A DNA stretch of 42,146 bases from an uncultured Gemmiger sp. GTDB lineage: Bacteria > Bacillota > Clostridia > Oscillospirales > Ruminococcaceae. The stretch is taken from NCBI GenBank assembly GCA_944382835.1, contig CALWNP010000020.1, forward strand, positions 1 to 42,146, written 5' to 3'. Within the stretch, counting starts at the first letter, position 1, and each line of letters starts with the position of its first letter. The notes beneath the pieces are model-generated. The model saw nothing but the letters and a program-made list of their open reading frames with translations. It was not told the origin of the DNA and did not search any database. A program made the translations under genes and the position numbers. Shown here one piece after another: positions 31,508 through 39,858 of this stretch.

Positions 31508-32167
31508 TTATTTGAAGTAGTCCAGTTTCTTTTCCAGTGCCCCGAACAGCAGGGTGAGAACCCCCACAAAGACCAGGAAGAAGATGGCGGTGGAGAACAG
31601 CGGCCAGATCAGGCCCTTGGCGCTGTATTCCTTGGCCATCATGATGATCTCCTTGTTGGAGATCACGTTGGCCAGGGAGGTATCCTTGACCAGGGTGATG
31701 ACCTCGTTGCCCATGGGGGGCAGAATCCGCTTGACGACCTGGAGCAGGGTGACCCGGAAAAAGATCTGGGCCCGGGTCATGCCCAGCACCTGGCCGGCCT
31801 CGGTCTGGCCGCGGGGCACCGATTCGATGCCGCCGCGGTAGATTTCGGAGAAATAGCAGGCGTAGTTGATGACAAAGGCCACCACCGCCGCCCACAGCCG
31901 GCCAAAGCTGCCGGCGGGCCAGGGGGTGCCCCAGCCCATGAGGCCGGGGCCCAGATAGATGACGATGATCTGCAGCATCAGCGGTGTGCCGCGGATGACC
32001 CAGACAAAGGTGCGCACCACCGCCCGCAGCGGGGTGAACCGGCTCATCGAGCCAAAGGCCACCACCAGCCCCAGCGGCAGCGCAAAGAGCAGCGTCAGGG
32101 CAAAGAGCTGGGTGTTGAGCCAGAAACTCTCTGTCAGGCGGCTCCAGATGACCATTGCTTCACTCAT
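31508..32167 (-). CDS. Polar amino acid ABC transporter, permease
   Basis: A 219-residue membrane subunit with five likely spans and the PAAT permease signature: FVWVIRGTPLMLQ near residues 60-72 and the EAA loop EIYRGGIESVPRGQTEAGQVLGMTRAQIFFRVTLLQVVKRILPPMGNE. It would form the pore, probably as a homodimer because only one permease gene is present. It lies 14 bases before the ATPase gene and 100 bases after the binding-protein gene, a gap holding two hairpins. Confidence 0.94.
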   Translation of the reverse strand: MSEAMVIWSRLTESFWLNTQLFALTLLFALPLGLVVAFGSMSRFTPLRAVVRTFVWVIRGTPLMLQIIVIYLGPGLMGWGTPWPAGSFGRLWAAVVAFVINYACYFSEIYRGGIESVPRGQTEAGQVLGMTRAQIFFRVTLLQVVKRILPPMGNEVITLVKDTSLANVISNKEIIMMAKEYSAKGLIWPLFSTAIFFLVFVGVLTLLFGALEKKLDYFK

Positions 32168-32185
32168 GTTGTCCCACTTCCCTGT

Positions 32186-32262
32186 GCCGGGGCGCGGGGC
32201 CCCGGTTGTTTTGCATCAAGAAACGGCAAGGGCCCGGCGGGGTTTTCCGCCGGGCGGTGCCG
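32186..32262 (-). promoter_or_regulatory. Intercistronic hairpins between binding protein and permease
   Basis: Two stable stems lie here on the minus strand: GCCCGGCGG pairing with CCGCCGGGC (about 32228-32262) and CCGGGGC pairing with GCCCCGG (about 32186-32208). Neither ends in a long T run. Such stems commonly protect the upstream binding-protein mRNA or partly stop transcription, giving more binding protein than permease. Confidence 0.55.
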
Positions 32263-32267
32263 GAACC

Positions 32268-33152
32268 TCAATCGGCCAGTTCCAGGTTGTACTTGTCGGC
32301 CAGGGACTGCATGGTGCCGTCGGCCTTCAGCTCGTCAAAGGCGGCGTTGACCGCTTCGGCGGCGTCGCTGCCCTTGCGGAAGGCCACGCCGTACTCCTCC
32401 ACGTTCAGCTCGTCCTTGATCTCCAGGTCAGCGTAGCTGGTGCCCTCGCCGATCATGGCGTTGGCCAGGGTCAGGTCCAGCACGCAGGCCTGGCAGCTGC
32501 CGGCCTCCACCTCGGGCAGGCAGTCGGCCTGGACCGTCTTGGGGATCAGGTCACCCTGGGAGAGGTTCTCGTCGGCCTCGATGGTGTCCTGGCCGGCGGA
32601 GCCCGCCTCGTAGGCGATGCTGGCGCCCACCAGATCGGCGGTGCCGGTGTAGCTGGCGTCCTTCTTCATCACAATGACCTGGGCGTTCTTGGCGTAGGGC
32701 TGGGTGCAGGCGGTGTTGGCCATGATGTCATCGGTCAGGGTCATACCGTTCCAGATGCAGTCGATGGTCTTGGCGTCCAGCTCCACCACCTTGGTCTCCC
32801 AGTTGATCTCCTGGAAAACCGGCTCCACGCCCAACTTTTCGCAGACGGCGGTGGCCAGCTCGGTGTCAAAGCCGGTGAAGTTGCCCTCATCGTCGGTGTA
32901 GTTCATGGGGGCGTAGACGGTGTAGCCGATGACCATCTGGCCCTTGTCCTTAATGTAGGCCAGATCGCTGTCAGCGGCAGTGCTGTCGGCCGTGCTCTCA
33001 GCCGCAGTGCTCTCGGCGGCGGCCTCACTGCTGGCGGCGCTGTCGGCAGCGGTGCTGGAAGCAGCCTCGCTGGTGGTGTCGGCGGTGGCGCCGCAGCCAG
33101 CCAGGCTCAGGGCCAGGGACAGGGCCAGCAGGGTGCAGGTCAGTTTTTTCAT
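32268..33152 (-). CDS. Polar amino acid ABC transporter, substrate-binding lipoprotein
   Basis: This 294-residue lipoprotein captures the amino acid outside the cell. The signal peptide ends in a lipobox (LSLAGC, Cys20), followed by a low-complexity Ser/Ala/Thr/Glu tether of about 40 residues, then the type II periplasmic-binding fold starting DLAYIKDKGQMVIGYTVYAPMNY, with GFDTELATAVCEKLG, DCIWNGMTLTD and AGSAGQDT. The fold is of the cystine/glutamine-type family (SBP_bac_3); the ligand is not clear. Three extra cysteines (DCLPEVEAGSCQACVLD) may form a disulphide. Promoter at 33214-33242. Confidence 0.94.
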   Translation of the reverse strand: MKKLTCTLLALSLALSLAGCGATADTTSEAASSTAADSAASSEAAAESTAAESTADSTAADSDLAYIKDKGQMVIGYTVYAPMNYTDDEGNFTGFDTELATAVCEKLGVEPVFQEINWETKVVELDAKTIDCIWNGMTLTDDIMANTACTQPYAKNAQVIVMKKDASYTGTADLVGASIAYEAGSAGQDTIEADENLSQGDLIPKTVQADCLPEVEAGSCQACVLDLTLANAMIGEGTSYADLEIKDELNVEEYGVAFRKGSDAAEAVNAAFDELKADGTMQSLADKYNLELAD

Positions 33153-33213
33153 GAAAATTCCTCCTCTGATTGTCTCCTCTCACAGCCCTCTCCAGTGGAA
33201 AGGGTTTTGTTTT

Positions 33214-33242
33214 ATCATAATATAAACCGGGGCGCTGTGCAA
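33214..33242 (-). promoter_or_regulatory. Promoter of the amino acid ABC operon
   Basis: Minus-strand TTGCAC (33242-33237) and TATGAT (33219-33214) with 17 bp between. The leader can form a small CCCTTTCC/GGAGAGGG stem before the AGGAGG site. No riboswitch pattern was recognised. Confidence 0.78.
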
Positions 33243-33326
33243 GGTGTTTGGGGCAGGATTTTGGAAAATATGCAGCCTTTTCGGGAAATCTTGCATAAAA
33301 ATACCCTTTTTGCCCCCACCGGAGCG

Positions 33327-33355
33327 CAAAAAAGGCCGGCGGGCAGCCGGCCTTG
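33327..33355 (-). terminator. Terminator of the xanthine dehydrogenase operon
   Basis: Minus strand AAGGCCGGCTG then CCGCCGGCCTT followed by TTTTTG, 18 bases after the stop of the cytidylyltransferase gene. Confidence 0.9.
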
Positions 33356-33372
33356 AAAAGGGCGTTTCTTGG

Positions 33373-33945
33373 TTATTCCAGGTCGTCGGGGCGGTCGATG
33401 TCCCGCAGCTCGGCGGCCTCGCAGGGGATGGCAAGAATGGGCCCGGGGCTCTGGTTCAGCACCTTGCGGCCGCCCTGGTCCCCTTCCAGCGCCCGCAGCG
33501 CCGGGGCCAGGGTGGCGGGAAAGAGCACCGGGTTGCCCACCCGGTCCCCACAAACGGCGGTGGCCCCCCCGCAGCCGGGCACCGCGGCGTCCAGAAACCG
33601 CCGGATGGTGGCGGGGCGCAGCCCGGGCTGGTCAGCCACCACAAAGAGGAGGAAGTCCCCCTCCCCCAGCGACCCCACCCCGTCCAGGGCGGCCCGGATG
33701 CTGTAACTCTGGCCAAGGGCGGCCTGAGGGCTGGGCACCACCCGGGCTCCCAGGACGGCGGCGTCGGCGGCGATGGTGGGATTGTTGGTGACCACCGTCA
33801 GACCGGCCTCAGCGCGCCCGGCACAGGCGGCGGCCAGGGTTTCCAGCCCAAAGCGGTAGAGGGGCCGGCCGTGGTAAGGAGCCAGCAGCTTGTCCGACCC
33901 GAACCGCCGGGAGGCCCCCGCCGCCAGCAGGATCACCCGGGTCAT
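33373..33945 (-). CDS. MobA/MocA-like nucleotidyltransferase (molybdenum cofactor cytidylyltransferase)
   Basis: Proteins of this family attach CMP or GMP to molybdopterin to make the dinucleotide cofactor used by molybdenum hydroxylases. The 190-residue protein has the nucleotide-binding loop LLAAGASRRFGSDKLL, the VVADQPGLRPATI segment with the metal-binding Asp, and GNPVLFP. Xanthine dehydrogenase-family enzymes of bacteria usually use the CMP form, made by MocA, and this gene directly follows the molybdenum subunit with a four-base overlap, so dedicated cofactor supply is the likely job. Whether it prefers CTP or GTP is not decidable by eye. Confidence 0.86.
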   Translation of the reverse strand: MTRVILLAAGASRRFGSDKLLAPYHGRPLYRFGLETLAAACAGRAEAGLTVVTNNPTIAADAAVLGARVVPSPQAALGQSYSIRAALDGVGSLGEGDFLLFVVADQPGLRPATIRRFLDAAVPGCGGATAVCGDRVGNPVLFPATLAPALRALEGDQGGRKVLNQSPGPILAIPCEAAELRDIDRPDDLE

Positions 33946-36233
33946 GCTTTGCCCTGCATCCCCATCAGCACCTTTTCGGGGGTGATGGGCAGGGTACGCA
34001 CCCAGACCCCGCTGGCCCGGTAAACCGCCTGGGCGATGGCCGGGGCCGGGGTGTTGATGACGATTTCCCCGATGGACTTGGCGCCAAAGGGGCCGGTGGG
34101 CTCGTAGCTGGACTCAAACTCCACCTGCAGATGGCCCATATCCAGCCGGGTGGGGATCTTGTACTGCATCAGGGAATCCTCCAGGATGCGGCCGGTGTCG
34201 GTGTAGTGGACATCCTCGTAGAGGGCCATGCCGATGCCCTGGCACAGGCCGCCCTCGGTTTGGATGCGGGCCAGCGCCGGGTTGATGGGGGTGCCGCAGT
34301 CCACCACCGCCTTGTAGTCCAGCAGGGTGACGGCACCGGTCTCCTTGTCCAGCTCGATCCAGGCCATTCCCACCATGAAGGGGGGCGGCGACATGGGAGA
34401 AGAATGGGTGCAGGTGGCCTGCACCGCAGTGTTGTTGTTGCACATCGACCGGGTGGCCAGGTCCACCAGGCTGATGCTGGCGGTGCCGTCGCAGCGGCGC
34501 ACCTCCTGGCCGGTGAATTCCAGTTCGTCGGCGGGGCAGCCCAGGGCCTCGGCGGCCAGGGTGAGGATCTGCTCCCGCAGCTGGGTGCAGGCCTTTTCCA
34601 CCGCCTTGCCGGTGACATAGGTGGTGGAGGAGGCGTAGGAGCCGGAATCGTAGGGGGAGGTGTCGGTGTCCGCCCCGAAGACAATGACGTTGTCCAGGGG
34701 GCAGTCCATGCACTCGGCCACCATCTGGGCCAGGATAGTATCGCAGCCGGTGCCCATGTCGGCGGCGCCGATGGTCAGGCTGTAAAAGCCGTCGTCGTTG
34801 AGCTTGACGGTGGCGGAACCCACGTCCACCCCCGAGATGCCGGAGCCCTGCATGGCCATGGCCACGCCAGCGGCCCGCACCTTGCCGTTGCCCATGTCCA
34901 GCACCGGGAAGCGGTGATCCCAGTCAAAAATCTCCTTGCAGCGGGTCAGGCAGCGGTCCAGGGCACAGGCGTTGGCGGGTTCGTTGTAGTAGGCGGGCAT
35001 GATCATCCCCTGGCGCACCATGTTGCGCTCCCGCAGGGCCACCGGGTCGATGCCCAGCCGGTCGGCCAGCTCGTTGACGGCGCTTTCCACTGCAAAGATG
35101 CCCTGGGTGGCGCCGTAGCCCCGGTAGGCCCCGGCGGCCTGGACGTTGGTGTAGACCACGTCGTAGCCGAACCGGAAGGCCTTGAGCCCGCCGGTGTAGA
35201 GCGGGATGGACTTGTGCCCCGAAAGCCCCACCGTGGTGGGCCCGTGCTCGCTGTACGCGCCGGTGTTGGAGAGGGTGTAGACATCCATGGCCCGGATGTT
35301 GCCCTGGCGGTCGGCGCCCAGCCGGACCCGGACCTCCATCTCGTGGCGGGGGCTGCCGGCGATCTGGCACTCCTGTCGGGTAAAGACAATCCGGGCAGGC
35401 CGCCCGGTCTTGAGGGTGACAAAGGCGGGGTACACCTCGGACACGCTGGTCTGCTTGGCCCCGAAGCCGCCGCCGATGCGGGGCTTTTCCACATGGATGC
35501 GGGACTTGGGGATGCCCAGGGCGATGGAGAGAATCCGCCGCACATGGAAGACGATCTGGGTGGAGCTGATCACATGCAGCCGCCCGAAGGGGTCCATCTC
35601 GGTGTAGGTGCGGAAGGTTTCCATCATCGCCTGCTGGCAGGCTTTGGTGTGCCAGGTGTGGTCAATGACCACATCGCAGCCGGCCAGCTCGGCCTCCACA
35701 TCCCCCTGGCTGCAAACCTCGTGGGCGCAGAGGTTGCGGTGGTTGTCCGCCCCCACCGGGCACAGCGCCTCCCAGTCCTCCTCGGGGTGGACCAGGATGG
35801 GGTTGTCCTTGGCGGTGTGGAAGTCCAGCACCGGGGTCAGCACCTCGTAGTCCACCTTGATGAGCTTCATGGCCCGGTTGACCGCCTTCTCGCTCTCCCC
35901 GGCCAGGATGGCCACCGGGTCTCCCACAAAGCGCAGCCGCTGGTCCAGGATCAAACGGTCGTGGGGGGAGGGTTCGGGGTAGGTCTGGCCGGCGTTGGTG
36001 AACCGGTTGTGGGGCACATCCTTGTAGGTGTAGATGGCCACCATTCCCGGCACCTTCATGGCGATGGAGGTGTCGATGCTGCGGATCAGGGCATGGGCGT
36101 GAGGGCTTCGCAGCAGCTTGACCACCAGGCAGTCCGCCGGGGTCACATCACAGAGAAAGGCCGGCTTGCCCAGCAAAAGGCCCATGGAATCCTTTTTGCG
36201 CAGGGCATGGCCCACGGTTTTGGTCTCAGGCAT
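33942..36233 (-). CDS. xdhA: Xanthine dehydrogenase-family molybdopterin-binding subunit
   Basis: This 763-residue subunit holds the molybdenum centre that hydroxylates purines or related N-heterocycles. Visible are the N-terminal alpha/beta domain (GKPAFLCDV, PHAHALIRSID), the cofactor-binding GGGFGAKQ, the AGAYRGYGATQG segment (its Arg matches the substrate Arg of xanthine oxidases), and near the C-terminus FGAKSIGE with the catalytic Glu at about 723. The gene order FAD, iron-sulphur, molybdenum matches bacterial three-subunit enzymes. The substrate is probably hypoxanthine or xanthine given the NCS2 permease nearby, but nicotinate or other heterocycles are possible. It overlaps the iron-sulphur gene by eight bases. 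Confidence 0.92.
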   Translation of the reverse strand: MPETKTVGHALRKKDSMGLLLGKPAFLCDVTPADCLVVKLLRSPHAHALIRSIDTSIAMKVPGMVAIYTYKDVPHNRFTNAGQTYPEPSPHDRLILDQRLRFVGDPVAILAGESEKAVNRAMKLIKVDYEVLTPVLDFHTAKDNPILVHPEEDWEALCPVGADNHRNLCAHEVCSQGDVEAELAGCDVVIDHTWHTKACQQAMMETFRTYTEMDPFGRLHVISSTQIVFHVRRILSIALGIPKSRIHVEKPRIGGGFGAKQTSVSEVYPAFVTLKTGRPARIVFTRQECQIAGSPRHEMEVRVRLGADRQGNIRAMDVYTLSNTGAYSEHGPTTVGLSGHKSIPLYTGGLKAFRFGYDVVYTNVQAAGAYRGYGATQGIFAVESAVNELADRLGIDPVALRERNMVRQGMIMPAYYNEPANACALDRCLTRCKEIFDWDHRFPVLDMGNGKVRAAGVAMAMQGSGISGVDVGSATVKLNDDGFYSLTIGAADMGTGCDTILAQMVAECMDCPLDNVIVFGADTDTSPYDSGSYASSTTYVTGKAVEKACTQLREQILTLAAEALGCPADELEFTGQEVRRCDGTASISLVDLATRSMCNNNTAVQATCTHSSPMSPPPFMVGMAWIELDKETGAVTLLDYKAVVDCGTPINPALARIQTEGGLCQGIGMALYEDVHYTDTGRILEDSLMQYKIPTRLDMGHLQVEFESSYEPTGPFGAKSIGEIVINTPAPAIAQAVYRASGVWVRTLPITPEKVLMGMQGKA

Positions 36234-36702
36234 GGGGATTCACCTCCTTGGTTCCCCGGGCGTTCAGAAAGGCCCGGATGCCCCGCAGCTGTCCCTCGTA
36301 CCCCGAGCAGCGGCAGAGATTGCCGGCAAGATACGCCCGGATCTCGTCGTCGGTGGGGTTGGGGTTTTCCCGCAGCAGGGCGATGGTGTTCATCACATAG
36401 CCGGGGTTGCAAAAGCCGCACTGCTCCGCCCCCTGGTCGGCGATGAAGCCCACAAATTCCTCGGCTTCCTCCTGCAGCCCTTCCAGGGTCTGGACGCTGT
36501 GGCCGGACGCCCGGGCCGCCAGCACCGAGCAGGACAGCACCGGCACCCCGTCCATCAGGACGGTGCACAGCCCGCAGTTGGCGGTCTCGCAGCCGCGCTT
36601 GACGCTCAGGCAGCCCTGGGCGCGCAGAAAATCAATCAGCAGCAGGGCGGGCTCGATCTCGGCCCGCAGCTGCCTGCCGTTGAGGGTCAGGCGAATTTCC
36701 AT
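36226..36702 (-). CDS. xdhC: Xanthine dehydrogenase-family 2Fe-2S subunit
   Basis: The small subunit passes electrons from the molybdenum centre to FAD through two 2Fe-2S clusters. All eight cysteines are present: C38, C43, C46 and C58 for the plant-ferredoxin-type cluster, and C95, C98, C130 and C132 (CGFCNPG, LCRCSGYEG) for the helical-domain cluster. The 158-residue length is normal. It begins one base after the FAD-subunit stop and overlaps the molybdenum-subunit start, so translation is coupled. Confidence 0.95.
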   Translation of the reverse strand: MEIRLTLNGRQLRAEIEPALLLIDFLRAQGCLSVKRGCETANCGLCTVLMDGVPVLSCSVLAARASGHSVQTLEGLQEEAEEFVGFIADQGAEQCGFCNPGYVMNTIALLRENPNPTDDEIRAYLAGNLCRCSGYEGQLRGIRAFLNARGTKEVNPHA

Positions 36703-37485
36703 TTACTCTTCCTCCTTGCATCCCAGCAGGGCCCGGCGCACCAGAACCCGGCAGATGGCCCGGCGATAGTCCGCCCCGGCCCGCAGATTGCTGCCAAAGG
36801 TAACCTGTTCGGCCACACGGTCCCCCGCCGCCGCAGCGGTTTCAGGGGTGATGCTCTCGGGCAGGTCCAGCTTGACCAGGCATGCTTTCATGGGGCGGGC
36901 GCCGATGGCGCAGCGCGCCCCGCTCTCCCCCACCGCCACGGCGCAGGTCAGCACCGGGAAATCGGTGGCGGTGTTGCGCTGGGCAAGATAGGCCACCCGG
37001 CCGGGGTGTTTGGGCAGCCGGACGTGAGTCAGGATGTCCCGCTCGTAAGGCTGGTTGACGAAGTCGGCCAGGGGTACATCGCCGGCGTGGTGCAGCTCCA
37101 CCACCGCCTCCAGCGCCAGGAAGAGGGTCAGCGGGTCGGAAAAGCCGAACCGCCCGTAGATGCTGCCCCCCACCGTGGCCAGGTTGCGGAACTGCACCCC
37201 CACAATGTGGCACAGGCAATCCGCCATGGCGCCGTGGGTGGAGGCGGCCAGACCGGGGTGGGTTTCCAGGGTGCGCAGGGACACCATCGCCCCGATGCGC
37301 CATTCCTCCCCCAGGTCCTCCACCTGGTCCAGGCCCAGGTCGCACAGGTCGATGACGGTGTCCACGGTGCGGTTCTGCATCTTGAGCCAGAGCATCCCGC
37401 CCAGCACCAGGTTGGCCCGCTTCTGGCACAGGGCGTAGGCCTCGTCCAGGGTCTGGGGCCGCAGATATTGTCTGAAGGTAAGCAT
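36703..37485 (-). CDS. xdhB: Xanthine dehydrogenase-family FAD-binding subunit
   Basis: The FAD subunit accepts electrons from the iron-sulphur clusters and passes them to NAD+ or another acceptor. The 260-residue protein starts LTFRQYLRPQTLDEAYALC and has the FAD-binding region (NLVLGGMLWLKMQNRTVDTVIDL, and the ATVGGSIYGRFGFSD motif that replaces the usual ATVGGNI) and a C-terminal CO-dehydrogenase-flavoprotein domain. I chose the ATG at 37485 because GGAGG is seven bases upstream. It is the first gene after the palindrome-bearing promoter and opens the four-gene operon. Confidence 0.92.
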   Translation of the reverse strand: MLTFRQYLRPQTLDEAYALCQKRANLVLGGMLWLKMQNRTVDTVIDLCDLGLDQVEDLGEEWRIGAMVSLRTLETHPGLAASTHGAMADCLCHIVGVQFRNLATVGGSIYGRFGFSDPLTLFLALEAVVELHHAGDVPLADFVNQPYERDILTHVRLPKHPGRVAYLAQRNTATDFPVLTCAVAVGESGARCAIGARPMKACLVKLDLPESITPETAAAAGDRVAEQVTFGSNLRAGADYRRAICRVLVRRALLGCKEEE

Positions 37486-37512
37486 AGTTTGGCCTCCGTA
37501 CTGTCGTTGTTT

Positions 37513-37538
37513 CCGGTTCCAGTATACCATGGAACCGG
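37513..37538 (-). promoter_or_regulatory. Probable promoter and operator of the xanthine dehydrogenase operon
   Basis: A perfect inverted repeat CCGGTTCC-N10-GGAACCGG has a minus-strand TATACT -10 box (37526-37521) at its centre. The -35 side is weak (TTTTTC region). A repressor bound to the palindrome would cover the -10 box. No gene for such a regulator was recognised nearby. Confidence 0.6.
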
Positions 37539-37544
37539 CCAGAG

Positions 37545-37571
37545 AAAAAGCCCCGCCGCAGCCGGCAGGGC
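37545..37571 (-). terminator. Terminator of the NCS2 permease transcript
   Basis: Minus strand GCCCTGCCG pairs with CGGCGGGGC and is followed by TTTTTC, 16 bases after the permease stop. It separates the transport genes from the xdh operon. Confidence 0.8.
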
Positions 37572-37586
37572 CGATTTTCCGGGAAA

Positions 37587-39017
37587 TTATTCCGCCGGGG
37601 CGTCCTTCTTTTCCCGGGGCAGCAGAATGTTCATGACGATGGCCACCAGGGCGGCGGGCACGATGCCGGAACCGCCGAAGATCAGCTGCACCGCCTGGGG
37701 CAGATGCTGGAGCACCGCCATGTTGGAGCCGATGCCGTAGCCCAGGCCCAGCGCCACCGAGACAATGGACATGCTGCGGGTGGTGAGGGGTTCCCGGGTG
37801 ATGAGCTGGATGCCGCTCATGACGATGGAGGAGAACATGATGACCGCCGCGCCGCCCAGCACGCTCTGGGGCATGATGGAGACCAACGCCGCCAGCTTGG
37901 GCAGCAGGCCGCAGAGCACCAGGAAAATGGCGCCAAAGCCCAGGGCGGTGCGGTTGACGATCTTGGTCATGGTGACCAGGCCCACGTTCTGGCTGAAGCT
38001 GGTGTTGGGCAGCACCCCGAAGAAGGCCGCAAAGGTGGAGCCCAGGCCGTCGCAGATGATGCCGCCGGAGAGCTCCTTGTCGGTGGCCTCCCGGCCCATA
38101 CCGCCCTCGGTGACGCCGGAAATGTCCCCCACCGTCTCGACGGCGGTAACGATAAACATGATGCCCACCGGCAGAATGGCCCGCAGGTCAAACACCGGCT
38201 TGACCGGCAGCAGCTCGGGGATGGCGAACCAGGATGCCTGGGCCACCTTGTCCCAGTTGAGCACCCAGGCCTTGGTGTACTCCACCCCGTCGGCGGTGAG
38301 GCCGGTGGTGGGCAGGAAGAAGGGCAGCACACCGCAGATCACATACCCCACAATGATGCCGATGAGGATGCAGGAGGAGCTGGCCAGCCCCTTGCAGCCG
38401 TGCTTGAAGGCCAGGATCACCAACATCACCACCAGGGCGATGAGGAGGTTTTCCACCGAGCCGTAGTCGGCCGCCGAGGTGCCGCCCCCGAAGGAGCCCA
38501 CCCCCACGCTGATCAGCGACAGGCCGATGGAGAGCACCACGGTGCCGGTGACCACCGCCGGGAAAAACCGCCGCAGGGGTTTGAGGAAGGCGCCCAGCAC
38601 CGTCTCAAACAGGCCGCCCACGATGGAGGCCCCCATGATGGCCCCATAGCTGAGCACGCCGCCCCCCATGATCTGGGTGACGCTCTGGAACACCCCGATG
38701 AAGCCCGAGCTGGTACCCATGATGATGGGCACCTGGCCGCCGATGGGCCCCACCGAGAAGAGCTGCACCAGGGTGACGATGCCCGCCACCAGCATGGCGT
38801 TCTGCAGCAGGGTCACCTGGATGGCCGCGAACTCCTCGGCACCGCCGCCCGCCGCGCAGGCGCTGGTGATGATGAGGATGGGGGTCAGGTTGCCCACAAA
38901 CATGGCCAGCACATGCTGCAATCCCAGGGGGATGGCCTGGCGCAGCGGCAGCTTGCCGCGGAAATCATAGGGGGTTACCGTCCCCAGAGCCGGGGTTTGG
39001 GTTTGGGTGGGATTCAT
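37587..39017 (-). CDS. NCS2-family xanthine/uracil permease
   Basis: A 476-residue proton-linked nucleobase importer with about 12-14 membrane segments. The NCS2 motif is seen in SQNVGLVTMT, and other family stretches are IPLGLQHVLAMFVGNLTPILI and GQVPIIMGTSSGFIGV. Xanthine or uric acid is the likely cargo because the gene lies next to a xanthine dehydrogenase-type operon; uracil cannot be excluded from sequence alone. I start it at the ATG at 39017 (MNPTQTQ) with GGAAGG close upstream; ten more codons are open before it. It follows the ABC importer genes by 58 bases in the same direction and may share their transcript. Confidence 0.92.
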   Translation of the reverse strand: MNPTQTQTPALGTVTPYDFRGKLPLRQAIPLGLQHVLAMFVGNLTPILIITSACAAGGGAEEFAAIQVTLLQNAMLVAGIVTLVQLFSVGPIGGQVPIIMGTSSGFIGVFQSVTQIMGGGVLSYGAIMGASIVGGLFETVLGAFLKPLRRFFPAVVTGTVVLSIGLSLISVGVGSFGGGTSAADYGSVENLLIALVVMLVILAFKHGCKGLASSSCILIGIIVGYVICGVLPFFLPTTGLTADGVEYTKAWVLNWDKVAQASWFAIPELLPVKPVFDLRAILPVGIMFIVTAVETVGDISGVTEGGMGREATDKELSGGIICDGLGSTFAAFFGVLPNTSFSQNVGLVTMTKIVNRTALGFGAIFLVLCGLLPKLAALVSIMPQSVLGGAAVIMFSSIVMSGIQLITREPLTTRSMSIVSVALGLGYGIGSNMAVLQHLPQAVQLIFGGSGIVPAALVAIVMNILLPREKKDAPAE

Positions 39018-39075
39018 CGTCCTTCCGCCTTTCCTTTCTCGTTCCAAATGATTCCTCGTGTCATATCTTTTCTTG

Positions 39076-39858
39076 TCAGGGTTCTTTTTCGTAATCGTCC
39101 AGGGTGCAAAAGAGCTGTCCCGCCGCCCGCCGGACCCGGATGCCCGGGTAAAGTTGCCCCAGCGCCCGGGCCGCCGTTTCGGGGCCGTCTTCAGGGCGCA
39201 GGGTGCCCAGCAGCTTGCCCCCCTGCATCAGCAGCAGAAGGTCGCAGTGGGCCAGGGCCAGGGTGGGGTCGTGGAGCACCGCCAGCACCGCCCGGTTCTG
39301 GGTGCCGGCCCAGCGGCGCAGCGCCCCGAAGAGCCGGTGGGTGTTGCCGAAATCCAGGGCGCTGTTGGGTTCGTCCAGCAGCAGCACCGGGGTTTGCTGA
39401 ACCGCCACCCGGCACAGATGCACCAGCTGGCGCTGCCCCTCGCTGAGTGCGGCACAGTCCTTGTTCCACAGTCCCTCCACCCCAAAAAACCGGGCAGTAT
39501 CCAGGGCCAGGGCACGGTCGGCGGGGGTGGGGCCGGAGAAAAGCCCGCCCCGGGCGTAGCGGCCCATGAGGATGACCTCCCCCGCCGTCAGGCCGGGCAG
39601 CAGCCCCACCCGCTGGGGCAGCAGGGCGATGTATCGGGCCCGCTGCCGGGCGGACAGGGCCAGGGCATCCCGCCCCACCACCGTCACCCGGCCGGAAAAG
39701 ACCCGGGCGCCGCCGCACAGCCCCCGCAGCAGGGTGGATTTACCGCAGCCGTTGGGGCCCAGCAGCCCCACCACCCGGCCGGGTTCCAGCCCCAGGCTGG
39801 CTCCCTGCACCACCGGGGTACGGTAGCCCACACAGAGGTTGGTGGCCTCAAGCAGCAT
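39076..39858 (-). CDS. BtuCDF/FecE-type ABC transporter, ATP-binding protein
   Basis: An ATPase of about 260 residues for a type II (iron-complex, cobalamin or molybdate) importer. Walker A is GPNGCGKST, the Q-loop LPQRVGLLPGLTAGEVILMGRY, the signature LSEGQRQLVHLCRVAVQ (an altered LSGGQ), and Walker B VLLLDEPNSALDF. The switch His is in VLHDPTLALAHCD. Two ATGs are usable; I prefer 39858 because the GGGGGG run then has normal spacing, while 39864 touches it. It overlaps the permease gene by 11 bases. Confidence 0.9.
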   Translation of the reverse strand: MLLEATNLCVGYRTPVVQGASLGLEPGRVVGLLGPNGCGKSTLLRGLCGGARVFSGRVTVVGRDALALSARQRARYIALLPQRVGLLPGLTAGEVILMGRYARGGLFSGPTPADRALALDTARFFGVEGLWNKDCAALSEGQRQLVHLCRVAVQQTPVLLLDEPNSALDFGNTHRLFGALRRWAGTQNRAVLAVLHDPTLALAHCDLLLLMQGGKLLGTLRPEDGPETAARALGQLYPGIRVRRAAGQLFCTLDDYEKEP

